From contig CM064870.1 of the NCBI GenBank assembly GCA_032719365.1, forward strand, positions 21,394,738 to 21,458,737: a stretch of 64,000 nt of DNA, read 5' to 3'. A program made the position numbers and the translations under genes. Origin of the DNA: Prinsepia uniflora (lineage: Eukaryota > Streptophyta > Magnoliopsida > Rosales > Rosaceae). Below the pieces are notes generated by a model, which made no database searches, was not told the origin of the DNA, and saw only the letters and a list, made by a program, of their open reading frames with translations. Shown in pieces: positions 1 through 10,245 of this stretch. Each line of letters begins with the position of its first letter. Within the stretch, counting starts at the first letter, position 1.

Positions 1-248
1 TCATGCCACCTGTTAATGAACTCAAGACACTGAGATCTTCGTGACGGTACTCTCGAAATTTCCAAAAGATGTCTGTAACAAAAAGTTAACTATTTGACTT
101 TTCTTTCCACACACCAAGCCGTTAGAAGGCCGGGACCTTCATAACGGTCATTTCAAAGTTTCTAGAAGATATCCCGATCAAAAGTCAACACTTTGACTTG
201 TAAGGGCAAATGGTCATTTTCATTTTCTCTAATATCCGGGGTGTTACA
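1..248 (-). repeat. Gypsy-type LTR, 5' end, antisense, cut by window edge
   Basis: Read on the minus strand this starts TGTAACACCCCGG and then carries the block typical of the gypsy LTRs in this window: a short AT-rich stretch, a phrase around GTTGACTTTTGA, and a phrase around GACCGTTACGTAG in decayed form. It ends on the plus strand at gtgttaca (241-248), the expected LTR terminus. The rest of the LTR lies left of the window, so solo versus full-length status and target duplication cannot be judged. Confidence 0.65.
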
Positions 249-396
249 ATCTGGGTCTCATACTTACAAAATAATTGAAGCTCTCGTGTCTGTAACAATT
301 TGGAATTGCGGTTTTTTAGGCTAAATCTTGTGCCTCATGAAGCATTGCTCGAATAAAGAACCTGAATAGGTGAACCATTGATGTTTTGGCTTCCAG

Positions 397-854
397 GCTG
401 TACTTCTATTACTCCTTTATCTATGAACTCACTGGTGATCTTGCAGAAATAAGAGGGTGAGTTGTATGTTTTCACGATATAAAGTTATTTTTATTTAGTT
501 GTATTTGTATGTATGTTCTAGGTGTGATTGTTTTTGTTTTAAGGACAAGGTACGATGTCTTGTAACTCACTTATTTCTTTTAGAACCAAATTATTCACTT
601 TTCATTCACATAAATCTCCTTAATCTTCACCAGATTGCAACTTTGCACCATGATGAGCAGTGCCCGGTAACTCTTAATACTTTTAAGTAATTTTTTTTTT
701 CTGGTTTCCCACTATTTTAATGGTTTCTTACAATGTGATGCAGGAAACACTTCTCAACCTTCTGCTTCACAATTACCTCCATTATAACCCGTATGATCAG
801 GCAGAGAAACTGAGGTCAAAGGCACCTCGATTTGAGGCTCACTCAAACCAGCAG
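397..854 (+). pseudogene. RPN3: 26S proteasome regulatory subunit RPN3 (PSMD3-like) exon remnants
   Basis: Three exon remnants match the middle of RPN3, a lid subunit of the 26S proteasome. Exon a (397-456) reads LYFYYSFIYELTGDLAEIRG and has an acceptor ttccag and donor gtgagt. Exon b (about 617-666) reads NLHQIATLHHDEQ, but its expected acceptor AG just upstream is missing. Exon c (744-854) starts after gatgcag and reads 37 codons from ETLLNLLL to EAHSNQQ with no stop. The donor after CAGCAG is broken: four bases (atca) sit before gtatc. No further RPN3 exons are visible downstream, and upstream exons are replaced by an LTR at 1-248. A Copia element sits 136 bp downstream. Family assignment comes from recognising the conserved YELTGDLAEIRG and DQAEKLRSKAPRFEAHSNQQ strings. 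It looks like a broken gene piece, not a working locus. Confidence 0.85.
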
Positions 855-985
855 ATCAGTATCAATTATTTGACTCAGCTATAATTTTGTATCTTGGATC
901 ACTGCCGACTGTGAATGTGTCATATGCTTTATTTCATTTTGGAAAGCTGAGTTATATTCTTGCAACAGTATTACGAATTTATCAG
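855..985. other. Decayed intron-like DNA between the RPN3 remnant and the Copia insertion
   Basis: AT-rich sequence with no recognisable exon. It continues directly into the 7706 flank once the Copia element and one target duplication are removed, so it was one stretch before that insertion. Confidence 0.5.
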
Positions 986-990
986 CTTTT

Positions 991-1474
991 TGTAAACAGT
1001 TTAAAACTACTTAACCAAACAACAACAAAGATCACAAGTGTATTGATTTAGCATTGAGTGCAAGTATATATAAACATGAGTTGGGTTATGAATAGAACTG
1101 CAGTAAGAAAAACTCGACACCAGCAACACAATCCGTGCACACGCAGTGATCTTCTCCTCTCTTTCAGAACCGAAGTGCTTAGCCTTAGATAGGTTTCAAG
1201 ACTCAAAACCTTATATGCACACACACTAAGAGAGCAGAGATCAATCCGTTTTTATATCTTCCTAAGACTCCTTAATCAATGCACCTATCATACAATGATT
1301 AGAAGTCCTAAGCAAACTAGGTTTGGTACCAATCAGGTTAATTCCTTAACCTTCCCGTATAAGGATCCTTAACTAGGAGAGTTTCATTAATTTTAGACTC
1401 TATTGGGATCCTAGTCATTAAATATCCATGACACTTGCATCACAAGCCATCAACTTATACTCAAACTTCTTACA
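991..1474 (-). repeat. Copia 3' LTR
   Basis: 484 bp, direct repeat of 7201-7700. It begins tgtaaacag and ends cttaca on the plus strand. It lacks a 16-bp stretch near 1109 that the other LTR carries. Confidence 0.95.
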
Positions 1475-1483
1475 TTCTCTCAC
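1475..1483 (-). promoter_or_regulatory. Copia polypurine tract
   Basis: On the minus strand the bases GTGAGAGAA abut the TG of the 3' LTR, the expected place for the plus-strand DNA primer. Confidence 0.7.
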
Positions 1484-2039
1484 TTGAGTATAAGAGAGAC
1501 CCTGCAAGTTCACAACTGACTCATCCCAATAGTGATCACAGAATCCAAAATTAACTCAACTAAATCCTATTCACAGCTGTCACGGTTGTCCCATACTCAC
1601 AGAATCATGAGAGCTTTGATGCAACTCTGCATCATTGCCTCACAGCCACTATGAACACATGACAACAGCACAATGCTTCAATTCCTGGTCTAAAATAGGA
1701 CTAGCAAGCACTGCATCAACAGTGCTCCCACATTTTGATCATTCCTTAACAGAAATCATGAAACTTACTGGGAATTCATTTAAGCTAAAAGAAAACCGAA
1801 GTAACAATGATTCAAACATTCAAAACCAAAATACTTGCAGTTTCTAACAAGGGCAACCAAAACAAAGGCTCATGAGTACAATGCACAATTAGTACAACCT
1901 GATGCACTTAATGTAACCACTCAGAATTACTACCATTGCCTGTTCTCTTTATGAATTAATCAAGTTTGGTATTGAAAAACACATATGAGTTCCACAGTTC
2001 AAAAACAACTAAAATAAACAAATTAAAACACCTTACTCC

Positions 2040-2584
2040 CACTGATGAAGTAAATCAAAAGAGGCAGTAAGCCTCATGTTGGCAACATGAGCTTTGAATT
2101 CATTTACTGGTAGTGCCTTTGTCATAGGATCAGCAAGCATCAACTTGGTGCTCAGGTGAATCACCTCTATAATCCCTTCCTTGACCTTTTATTGAACCAG
2201 TAAATACTTCACCTCCATTAACCGTGTGGCAGATGTCCTTCTATTGTTCTTAGAGAAGAAAACAGCAGACGTGTTGTCACAATAGAGGGTAATGGTTCTG
2301 CTGATTGAGTCAATCACTACAAGCTGCTCCATGAAGTTCTTGAGCCACATTGTCTGTTTGGAAGCCTCATATACAGCTATGAACTCTGCTTGCATAGTAG
2401 ATGTGGCAATCGTGGTTTGTTTTGAAGTTTTCCAAGATACTGCCCCTCATGTCATCATAAAAATGTAACCACCAGTAGATTTTTTGTCCAGAGAGCAACC
2501 AGCTAAATCAGAATCAGAATAGGCTACTAACTCAAGGCTATTGGTTCCACCATATACCATCATGAAGTCTTTGGTTCTCTAGAG
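2040..2584 (-). pseudogene. Copia RNase H region, broken
   Basis: The minus strand reads YSDSDLAGC, KKSTGGYIF, then MQAEFIAVYEA (metal-binding E), then LYCDNTSA (metal-binding D), and ends near ADPMTKALPV and a final DLLHQWE by about 2040. These are the usual copia RNase H landmarks and their order is right. Stops interrupt it: two TAG codons at the RT-RNase H junction (about 2573-2584), one near 2446, and one after KYLLVQ at about 2189. Confidence 0.85.
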
Positions 2585-3565
2585 CTATCTGAGAACCTTT
2601 TTCCCAGCTGTCCAGTGAGCTACTCCTGGATTTGCTTGAAACCTACGCAACAAACTCACAGCAAAAGCCAAATCAGGTCTGGTGCACACCTGTGCATACA
2701 TTATGATGCCCACTAAAGATGCATATGGTTTGTCTTGCATCATTGACTTTTCCAAATCATTCTGAGGACATTGATCCTTGTGTAATTTGTCACCCTTATT
2801 CACAGGGACCTCTCCTTTGGAGCACCTTTCCATATTGAATCTTTTAAGGACCCTTTCAATGTAGTTCATCTGAGAAAGTCCTAAGAGTCTCCTCTGTCTA
2901 TCCCTGATTATCTCTATCCCTAGAACAAAATGTGCTGGACCTAGATCTTTCATTTCAAAATGCGCAGATAACATCGATTTAGTATGTTCTAATAGTTGTA
3001 AGTCAGAACTGGCCAGGAGAATGTCATCAACATATATGATTAGAAAAATAAACCTTGATCCATTGACCTTGAGGTAGATACAATCATCCAACTTGTTCTC
3101 TGTAAACCCATAATTAGTGACCACCTGATCAAACTTGAGATACCACTGTCGTGAGGCTTGTTTCAGACCATATATGGACTTCTTGAGTTGGCAGATCATG
3201 GATTCCTTCCCTCTTTCAATAAATCTAGGAGGTTGTTGCATAAATATGTGTTCAGTGAGATCACCATTGAGGAAGGCTGTCTTGACATCCATTTGATGTA
3301 GCTCCAGATCAAAATGGGTTGTTAAGGCCATGAGAATTCTCAGGAAATCTTTGGAAGAGACAGGTGAAAAGGTGTCCATGTAATCAATACCTTCTCTCTG
3401 AGTGAAACCCTTAGCAACAAGTCTTGCTTTGTATCTCTCAATCTTGCCATCTGAGTCACGTTTTATCTTGAATACCCATTTACAGCCGATTGGCTTGATG
3501 TCCTGTTGGTGATCAACCAAATCCCATACCCTATTCTTCTCCATGGACAAAAGTTGCTCATCCAT
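2585..3565 (-). pseudogene. Copia reverse transcriptase domain
   Basis: An open stretch of 326 codons. It begins with the copia-RT opening (ENRVWDLV, GCKWVFKIKRDSDG, YKARLVAKGFTQ), then DVKTAFLNGDL, then KSIYGLKQASRQWY, then the catalytic YVDD at 3023-3034, then FEMKDLGPAHFVLGIEI and CTRPDLAFAVSLL. The domain itself is undamaged, but the polyprotein frame is stopped just upstream (TAG after TLWK) and at its end. The second aspartates of YVDD are present, so catalytic loss is not the cause of death. Confidence 0.93.
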
Positions 3566-3568
3566 TGC

Positions 3569-4162
3569 CTATTTCCATAGGGTGGCCTGAGGGCTGGCCA
3601 TGGCCTCTTTGTAAGTAGAAGGATCTTGATCATCCCCAAAACCAAGTTCTATCTCCTGTAAGTACACTAAATAATCTGGTAGGATTGCAGAGTGTTTAGA
3701 CCTTGAGGACGTTCTTGGTTTAGGTTGTGGATGAAGTGTTGTGTCATCATTCCCCAGTTCTGGAAGCTCAGGTGTTGAGAATGCTTGATCCCGTGATTGG
3801 AGTGAGGGTTCTGGTGGTTCTGAGATGTCCATATGACCAGAGAATAGGATTTGAGGACCAGGGATTAAGGGTATGCTTAGATTAGGCTGTGATGCATCAG
3901 TGAAAGCCTGATCTGGTGCTTTGATTTCATCAAACTCAGAGTTGTCAATAACCAAATGGTCATTGCCATAGTCTTCCAAAAACTTGGCATTGTGAGTCTC
4001 TTGAATCCTTGTGTTGAGATGAGGGCAGTAGAACTTATAGCCCTTGGAATTTTCTGGATACCCAATAAAGAAGCAGGACTCAGTCCTGCTATCCAACTTC
4101 CTTTCATTGGGGTTACAAAATCTAGCTTCTGCTTTACACCCCCAAATGTGCAGATGGTTTAG
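3569..4162 (-). pseudogene. Copia integrase C-terminal (SH3-like) and linker region
   Basis: The minus strand reads NHLHIWGCKAEA, then ESCFFIGYPENSKGYKFY, the usual strand pattern of the copia integrase C-terminal part. A variable, Pro/Ser-rich linker follows (SEPPEPSLQSRDQAFSTPEL). It is in frame with the RT block but separated from it by one TAG. A TGA stands at the place of a conserved Trp before KWWKPNLNHL. Confidence 0.8.
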
Positions 4163-4180
4163 GTTTGGTTTCCACCACTT

Positions 4181-5074
4181 TCATAGCTCAAAAGGTGTCT
4201 TAGGGACAGCCTTACTAGGGACACGATTGAGTACATAGTTGGCTGTCTTAAGAGCTTCTCCCCATAACAAATCTGGCAAGTTTTCCCTACACTTCATACT
4301 TTGAACCATGTTTATCAAGGTCCTATTCTTCCTTTCTGCCACTCCATTTTGCTGTGGGTTATATGGAGTTGTGTGCTGGGCCACTATCCCATGTTCCTGT
4401 AAATATATAGAAAAAGGTCTCATCTATTGACCCTTTTCAGTGAATTGGCCATAGTACTCACCACCCCTATCAGACCTCACAATTTTTATGGTTTTGTCAA
4501 GTTGGTTTACAACTTCAAGTTTATAAACCTTAAAGCATTTTAACACATCAGACTTTTCAGAGATCAGATATACATAAGTAAACCTTGAAAATTCATCAAT
4601 GAAGGTTACAAAGTAAGAATTTCCACAAATTGTTTTAAAAGGGAATGGTCCACACACATCTGTGTGGATGATTTCAAGTAAGTGTGTGCTTCTGGATGCA
4701 TGTTTCTTCCTAGGGTTGATTGTTTTACCCTTAATGCAGTTTATGCAAACAAACAAGTCTGTTGGAGTCAGATTTGGCAGCAAACCATTTTTCATTAGTC
4801 TTAAGATTCTTTCTTTGGAAATGTGTCCTAAACGTTTATGCCATAACATAAAAGAGTTTTCATCAAGCAAAACACGTTTAGAGCCTGACAGACCAACATA
4901 AAAACATTCATGCATCACTGCACAATTCAATTGCCATATGTCACCAATCAAAGAAGCAGTGCCAAGTAATTCATTCTCATTATTGAACTTGTAAAAAGAA
5001 ATTGTATCAAGATTACTAGCAAAACAGTAACCTTCTCGAGTTAAACTAAAAGCTGAAATTAAGTTCCTTCTCAT
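4181..5074 (-). pseudogene. Copia integrase core (zinc finger and DDE), broken by one stop
   Basis: Order on the minus strand: ENSFMLWHKRLGHIS (His pair of the HHCC zinc finger), FVCINCIKGK (Cys pair), then LLEIIHTDVCGPF (first Asp), FIDEFSRFTYVYLI, KIVRSDRGGEY (second Asp), then TTPYNPQQNGVAERKNRTL (catalytic Glu). A stop near 4424 separates the second Asp from the Glu. All DDE residues are present in the sequence. In live elements this protein joins the cDNA to host DNA in the nucleus. Confidence 0.9.
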
Positions 5075-5089
5075 AGAAGGTATATAGAG

Positions 5090-5568
5090 TACTTCTTTTA
5101 ATTCTAAAACATGATTAGATGAAAACTTTAGCTTAACACTGCCAACTGACTAAACTGCCACCTTGGATCCATTCCCAACAAAAACTTTGTAAACCAATCT
5201 ACTGGGGTTTGTCAACTTTGTGAGCCCCTGCAATGAATTAGTGATATGCACAGAACAACCAGTGTCAAACCACCAAGAATTTTGAGGTGTAAAAACCAGA
5301 TTTGATTCAAAACAGACAAAACATGCAATTTGGAAAACGTTTTACCTTTCTTGGATTTCCAGGCCCTGTAATCTGCACAATCCTTCTTGGCACGTCCTGG
5401 TTTCTTACAGAAATAAAATTTAAAATCTTGTTTTTCTCTTTTGAAGGTGTGAGATTGATTAACCTTTAGGGGTTGGTGATTTACTACAGCAGATCCACTA
5501 TTATGATAAGGGGTTCTGAACTTCTTACCAGATGGTACAGGCTTCTTAGGTTTGGCTAGGTGCACCAT
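5090..5568 (-). pseudogene. Copia gag C-terminus and aspartic protease, frameshifted
   Basis: The gag end carries a zinc-knuckle relic reading FYFCKKPGRAKKDC. Of the usual C-C-H-C ligands the first Cys is Phe and the His is Arg, so it probably cannot bind zinc. A frameshift near 5345 moves the frame. The new frame reads NSWWFDTGCSVHIT with the protease catalytic DTG at 5258-5266, and later LKEVLYIPSM. A TAG stop lies near 5146. In the family the protease cuts the Gag-Pol polyprotein. Confidence 0.85.
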
Positions 5569-5595
5569 GTTGACAAGAGATGCTTTCTCCTTTCT

Positions 5596-6264
5596 TTATC
5601 GAAGTTCTTCCTGAACACACTGAGTGATCATCTCATTAATGTCCCATTTGTCTTTCTGAAGGTTGTAGGACACATTCAATGTGCCATATTCTAGAGGCAG
5701 GGAGTTGAGGGCCAGGTGAACTAAGAACTGGTCATTGATGGGGATCTTCAAATCTGCCAATTTGGCCGACATTTCAACCATCTTCATTAGATAATCACTA
5801 ATGCTCCCACTGCCATCAAACTTCATGCTAACCAATTCAGATAGATGAGAGTTATCATCTGCCTTATCAGAGGTTTGGTATTTTGCAGCCACAGCATCCA
5901 AGTATTCTCTTGCTGAGTCACCCTCCACCTTAATGGTTCCCCTCACATTATCCTGCATAGACTTCTTTATGCATAAGAGAGACAACCTATTCGAGTGCTT
6001 CCATTCTTTGAAGTAATCCCTCTCTTCTTTGGTGCTGGTGTTGGTGAGTGCAGCAGGTTGAGGTTCCAACAGTGCCAGGTCCAAACTAGCATACCCCAGG
6101 TAAAATTCCAGGCCAGACCTCCATCTCTTGTAGTTGTTCCTAGTCAACGTTTCAATTTCATTGAAATTGGTTGTCAAACATCCTGATTTACAGTCATGTA
6201 GAATCCATGCAACATTCAAACTCAATGAATCCTCATATGTTAACAAGACAAACAATAAACACAT
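5596..6264 (-). pseudogene. Copia gag (UBN2-type capsid region)
   Basis: A 222-codon open stretch reading NYKRWRSGLEFYLGY, then EYLDAVAAKYQ, then SISDYLMKMVEMSAKLADL, then LALNSLPLEYGTLNVSYN and MITQCVQEELR. This is the pattern of the copia capsid domain. It ends at an in-frame TAA. The next block (MVHLAKPKKPV) is in the same frame, so the stop is a single lesion. The chosen start at 6264 is simply the first Met and may lie upstream of the real one. Confidence 0.85.
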
Positions 6265-7186
6265 GTGGATGATTATCTAGGTCTCAGGTGACAAGTTTAT
6301 GTGATTGTGAACAACCTAACACATTCACATGTGTGCGGATGTAATGGGCTACTCCCAATCATTTAAACAATCAGTCACTACTCAAATCACTACTCTTGAT
6401 TTTCTGTGGAGAAATTAGGGTTCAGTATGATTCATCTGGCTTTACATTCATCTGACCGGTTTAAGGGACAATTGATCATCATTTTGGTGAGGATCAACCT
6501 TATCTTTGTCGATGAACTACATTGATTACATGAATCGATTTGACTCACCATGTGAATCAATCATCTGGTTTGATCATTGGATCAAATGGACATTCAAGAG
6601 GCATACACTCATTCTCTTGAAATATTTTCCTTCTTTGTGTTTTAGCGTTCAGTAAGACTAGAGTACTCATTCATGTTTTACACAGGTCAAGAGATATCAA
6701 CATAGAGTAAATATGAACCGATTACAAACACATACCAATATATCAACCACTCAGATCAAACATGAATATTAAAAAATCACGGGTGTTCTAAGATTTATTC
6801 AATCAACAAAGCAGTTAGAACAGTTTGCACAATTTAAACAAAAATTACCAGCTAATTGCAGTTTTGAAGGCTTTTAAGATTCTCAATGATCATCCATGAT
6901 TTTTCAAGAAGGTATTTCTAATTGAATGAGGATTCTCTCCTCGTCTTGTACCAACCCAATCCTCGCGGAAAAAAGGGTTTTTTCATGTCTGTATTTTGGT
7001 TTTTCAAGAAGAAGAAAAGCGAATGTCCGTTGGAGACCAACAGTCATCAAAATTTTAAAGTAAACGACACGTCATTTTTAAACCTACAATCAAAATAGGT
7101 TTAATACCGGAAAATCCTGAGGCAAAACCCAGAATCGTTTTTCTTTGAATCAAAACACATGATTTGGACCTATGAGTACGTTCGGT

Positions 7187-7198
7187 GCTCTGATACCA
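7187..7198 (-). promoter_or_regulatory. Copia primer-binding site (initiator Met tRNA)
   Basis: The minus strand reads TGGTATCAGAGC two bases after the 5' LTR. This is a perfect complement of the 3' end of plant initiator Met tRNA, which primes minus-strand synthesis. Confidence 0.95.
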
Positions 7199-7200
7199 CA

Positions 7201-7700
7201 TGTAAACAGTTTAAAACTACTTAACCAAACAACAACAAAGATCACAAGTGTATTGATTCAGCATTGAGTGCAAGTTTATATAAACATGAGTTGGGTTATG
7301 AATAGAACCTGGTTTAGCAATTATTGCAGTAAGAAGAACTCGACACCAGCAACACAATCTGTGCACACGCAGTGATCTTCTCCTCTCTTTCAGAAACGAA
7401 GTGCTTAGCCTTAGATAGGTTTCAAGACTCAAAACCTTATATGCACACACACTGAGAGAGCAGAGATCAATCCGTTTTTATATATTCCTAAGACTCCTTA
7501 ATCAATGCACCTATCATACAATGATTAGAAGTCCTAAGCAAACTAGGTTTGGTACCAATCAGGTTAATTCCTTAACCTTCCCGTATAAGTATCCTTAACT
7601 AGGAGAGTTTCATTAATTTTAGACTCTATTGGGATCCTAGTCATTAAATATCCATGACACTTTCATCACAAGCCATCAACTTATACTCAAACTTCTTACA
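7201..7700 (-). repeat. Copia 5' LTR
   Basis: 500 bp, direct repeat of 991-1474, with a 16-bp extra stretch after gaatagaac. It contains a TATA-like box (minus strand TATATAAAAA at 7475-7484) that would place transcription start within the LTR. Confidence 0.95.
7475..7484 (-). promoter_or_regulatory. TATA box of the Copia LTR
   Basis: Minus strand TATATAAAAA inside the 5' LTR. A similar but changed box (tttttatatctt on the plus strand) lies in the other LTR. Function is inferred from position. Confidence 0.6.
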
Positions 7701-7705
7701 CTTTT

Positions 7706-8000
7706 TGTATATTTTGTTCTATAACAAATGTGATGTAACATAGGCATTATGAGATTTTTTTTCTTCAGTGAATTGTTCCTAACATGGCTGCTTGTTCTTG
7801 ATGTCTCTTTTTTCCTTTAGCATTTGTTTTTCTTCATTTGGATATGGTGTGTCGTGTAATTTTTGTTCTTCTTTGTTGTAATTCGGATCTTCTACTCTTT
7901 TTCAATCGTTTCCTCTTTTTATGATAGACGAAAAATGTATTGTAATTACTTGCTGGTCTTTTTGTGGTTCTTTTCTTCCACTATAAATCTATAGAATTTT
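7706..8000. other. AT-rich flank of the Copia insertion, no gene seen
   Basis: T-rich DNA continuing the pre-insertion locus. I looked for the next RPN3 exons (the FCRYLFYLGK region) and did not find them. Confidence 0.4.
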
Positions 8001-8729
8001 GAGGGAATAAAATTATAGAATTTTTGGTAGCTCTAGGTGTTCTTCCTCCATTATTTTCAAGCCGTCTGATCATTAAAAATCGAAAATGATTTTAAAATGG
8101 TAAACTCATCTTATTCATCAAACCTTTAAGCAGTTTAAATTAAGTATGTTTCAATATCTTTTTCAAATTTTTGGTTCAATCTTTCTTCAGATCGAAATTT
8201 CAAGATCTGGACTATGCACTTTGTGGTTTTATGTGCCTAAACCGTGCTCGTAAAAAATCTCTAGATTTTGGGGAGTTAAAGCTGTCTGATCGTCAAAAAA
8301 CCTTTTGTAACCATCAAATTGTGTCATGCGATTACTTTACCTCGAGATTTCAATTTTTTTTTTTTTATTTTTAGCATAATCGATCTATGAATACATACAA
8401 TAAATATGGACAGTTAGATCAATCGATTAATTTCAAAAAATGTTTTAAAATCTTAAAATCATCTTATTCATCAAATCTTTAAACACTTTTAAAGTGTATT
8501 TCTAAGGATTCTCTATAAAAAGAGACATACATTTCACTTTCAAAGGTAAATCATTTTATCGCTTCATAAGCTCTTGTAATTTCTTTTTCAAAGCTAACTT
8601 AAGTATCAGAGTGTTCTCAGTCGAACAACCCCTCAGGGCCTTGATCAGATTAAATGATAGCTCTTTGTTTTCTATTTGTAGGGATCAATGAGACTTTTGC
8701 GAGTGTGTACGATTTCAACTTCAACAACT
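8001..8729 (+). repeat. Candidate LTR end (Ty3/gypsy Tat-like?), boundary uncertain
   Basis: The region has the layout of an LTR end: an AT-rich part with a repeated phrase (cttattcatcaaa at about 8110 and 8463), a TATAAAAA box at 8514-8521, a stretch around aacttaagtatcagagtg, and an end at ttcaaca (8729) followed by actggtgttttcattgagag. Several plant gypsy lineages of the Tat group end their LTR in CAACA before a TGGCG-type primer site, and this resembles a decayed version. The left boundary was not found and no matching second LTR was found, so this is a tentative call. Confidence 0.35.
8514..8521 (+). promoter_or_regulatory. TATA-like box in the candidate LTR
   Basis: TATAAAAA placed about 215 bp before the putative LTR end. 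Supported only by its sequence and position. Confidence 0.35.
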
Positions 8730-8808
8730 GGTGTTTTCATTGAGAGCCGAATTAAGAAATACTCAAGAGATGCTCTCTAGATTGTTCATCGTTCCTCTTT
8801 CTTCAGAT

Positions 8809-9113
8809 GTGTTCATCGTTCATTATTCCTCGTTCGTCGTTTATCGACTACGTTCGAAGTTCCTGAACGTTGTTCGTCAACCGTGTTCATCGTTCATCAT
8901 ACTTCATTCGTCATTCATCGGGTATGTTCAAAGTTCTTAAACCTTTTTCATCATTCTTCCATTGTATTCATCGTTCAGTATACCTCATTCTTCGTTTATC
9001 AACTATGTTCGAAGTTCTTGAACTTTGTTCATCGGCTATGTTCATCATTCATTATACTTCATTCGTCGTTCATCGAATATGTTCAAAGTTCTTGAACATT
9101 ATTCATCGTTCGT
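8809..9113 (+). repeat. Tandem repeat, about 74 bp x 4
   Basis: Four copies begin at 8809, 8883, 8964 and 9038. Each opens with a form of TGTTCATCGTTCATTATAC, continues with TTCGTCGTTTATCGA and then ATGTTCGAAGTTCTTGAAC. Copies differ by substitutions and a 7-bp length change in the second. Small overlapping open frames across it are by-products of the repeat. Confidence 0.9.
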
Positions 9114-9235
9114 TAAAAATTTCGTTTCAATCCTTGCGATTCAGTATGGTTAGGGTGTGATGATCTATTCTATCATTTGAAGGTAGGGTTTCACCCTATG
9201 CAGCTTGGAATGTGAACGGAGCATGCACTTTGTCC
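9114..9235. other. Short spacer between the two tandem arrays
   Basis: No gene or repeat recognised. Confidence 0.4.
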
Positions 9236-9705
9236 CCAAAAAAGCATCCAAGCTTTCGCCTCCGCGAAGCGTCCAAGCATTTGCCCTCGTGAAGCATCGA
9301 AGCCTTCGTCCCATGAAACATTAACGTCTTCTCCCTCGCGAAGCATCCAAGGCTTTTCCCTAGGGAAGCATCCAAGGCTTCGCCATGCGAAGCATCAAAG
9401 CCTTCGACTCTGCGAAGCATCAAAACCTTCGACTCTGCGAAGCATCAAAGCATTCGACTCTGCGAAGCATCAAAGCCTTCTACTCTGCGAAGCATCCAAG
9501 CCTTCGTCCTTGCGAAGCATCCAAGCTTTTACCCGGTGAAGCATCAAAGTCTTCTCCCCCACGAAGCATCCAAGATTTTTCTCTCGCAGATCGTCCAAGC
9601 CTTTGCTCCCACAAAACATGCAAGCCTTTGCCCTGAAAAGCCTTGAAGCCTTCACTATCGCAAAGAATCGAAGGCTTCGCCCTAGCGAAGCATCAAAGGT
9701 TTTGC
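9236..9705 (+). repeat. Minisatellite, ~25-bp unit, segment 1
   Basis: Tandem units of about 25 bp built on CGAAGCATCAAAGCCTTCG followed by a variable pyrimidine-rich CTCTG/CCCTCG part. Between 9399 and 9523 five units in a row are exactly 25 bp. The unit length is not a multiple of three, so the open frames on both strands change frame each unit and are not evidence of a protein. The array is cut by a hAT element at 9706. Confidence 0.93.
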
Positions 9706-10245
9706 TAAGGGTGGCAATTTTTGACACGACTCGAAATTCGCACGAAATTTATCTTGGTCAACCTGCACGATTAAAATTTTGGGTCATTTTCGGGTCAACC
9801 CGTTATGACCCGTTTATTAAACAGGTGAGTTTCGGGTCAAACTGTTAACCTGTATAATGACTTGTTAACCCGTTTAATAAATGGGTAGATTTCGGGTTAG
9901 CAGGTTAACCTGTATATTGGCTTATATATTGATCCATTTAATAAACGTGTCATTACTAACTCATATATCTACCCATTTACTACCTAAATATATATTAAAT
10001 CTTATAATTTAAATAGGTTAAAAATGTTAAACGGGTCAAACGGGTCATAGGTTAATTAGGTTTTGAGTATGACCTGTTTATTAAATGGGTTAAACGGGTT
10101 ACACGAGTCATTAACAGGTCGGGTTCGGGTTGGACATTCTTGACACGATTATTAAACGGGTCAGATTCGGGTTGGGCATAAATGGGTAAAACAGAATTCA
10201 TGACATGACACGAACTCGACACGACACGACCCATTGCCACTCCTA
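9706..10245. mobile_element. Non-autonomous hAT-type element, 540 bp
   Basis: The terminal inverted repeats are TAAGGGTGGCAAT and ATTGCCACTCCTA (13 bp with 2 mismatches), matching the common plant hAT consensus TAGGGGTGGCAA. They are flanked by an 8-bp target duplication, ggttttgc (9698-9705) and gcttttgc (10246-10253), 7 of 8 identical. Inside there are many copies of the phrase GGGTCAACCCGTT / AACGGGTCAAACGGGTCA and an end rich in CACGACACGAC. There is no transposase, so it would have needed one in trans. It sits inside the minisatellite. Confidence 0.9.

Larger units (their letters stand above)
991..7700 (-). mobile_element. Complete Ty1/copia retrotransposon, minus strand, inactivated
   Basis: The element is bounded by direct LTRs (991-1474 and 7201-7700) with TG...CA ends and by a 5-bp target duplication ctttt (986-990 and 7701-7705). 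On the minus strand the order is 5' LTR, Met-tRNA primer site, gag, protease, integrase, reverse transcriptase, RNase H, purine tract, 3' LTR. This protease-integrase-RT order defines the copia superfamily. The LTRs differ by about 9 substitutions in 484 aligned bases plus one 16-bp indel, so the insertion is fairly young. Coding is broken by several in-frame stops and one frameshift. It inserted next to the RPN3 remnant. The leader (6265-7186) and the 3' non-coding part (1484-2040) hold no other gene. Confidence 0.95.

Noticed and set aside
7706..8000. Continuation of the RPN3 gene after the Copia element
   Set aside because: No further RPN3 exon could be read on either strand.
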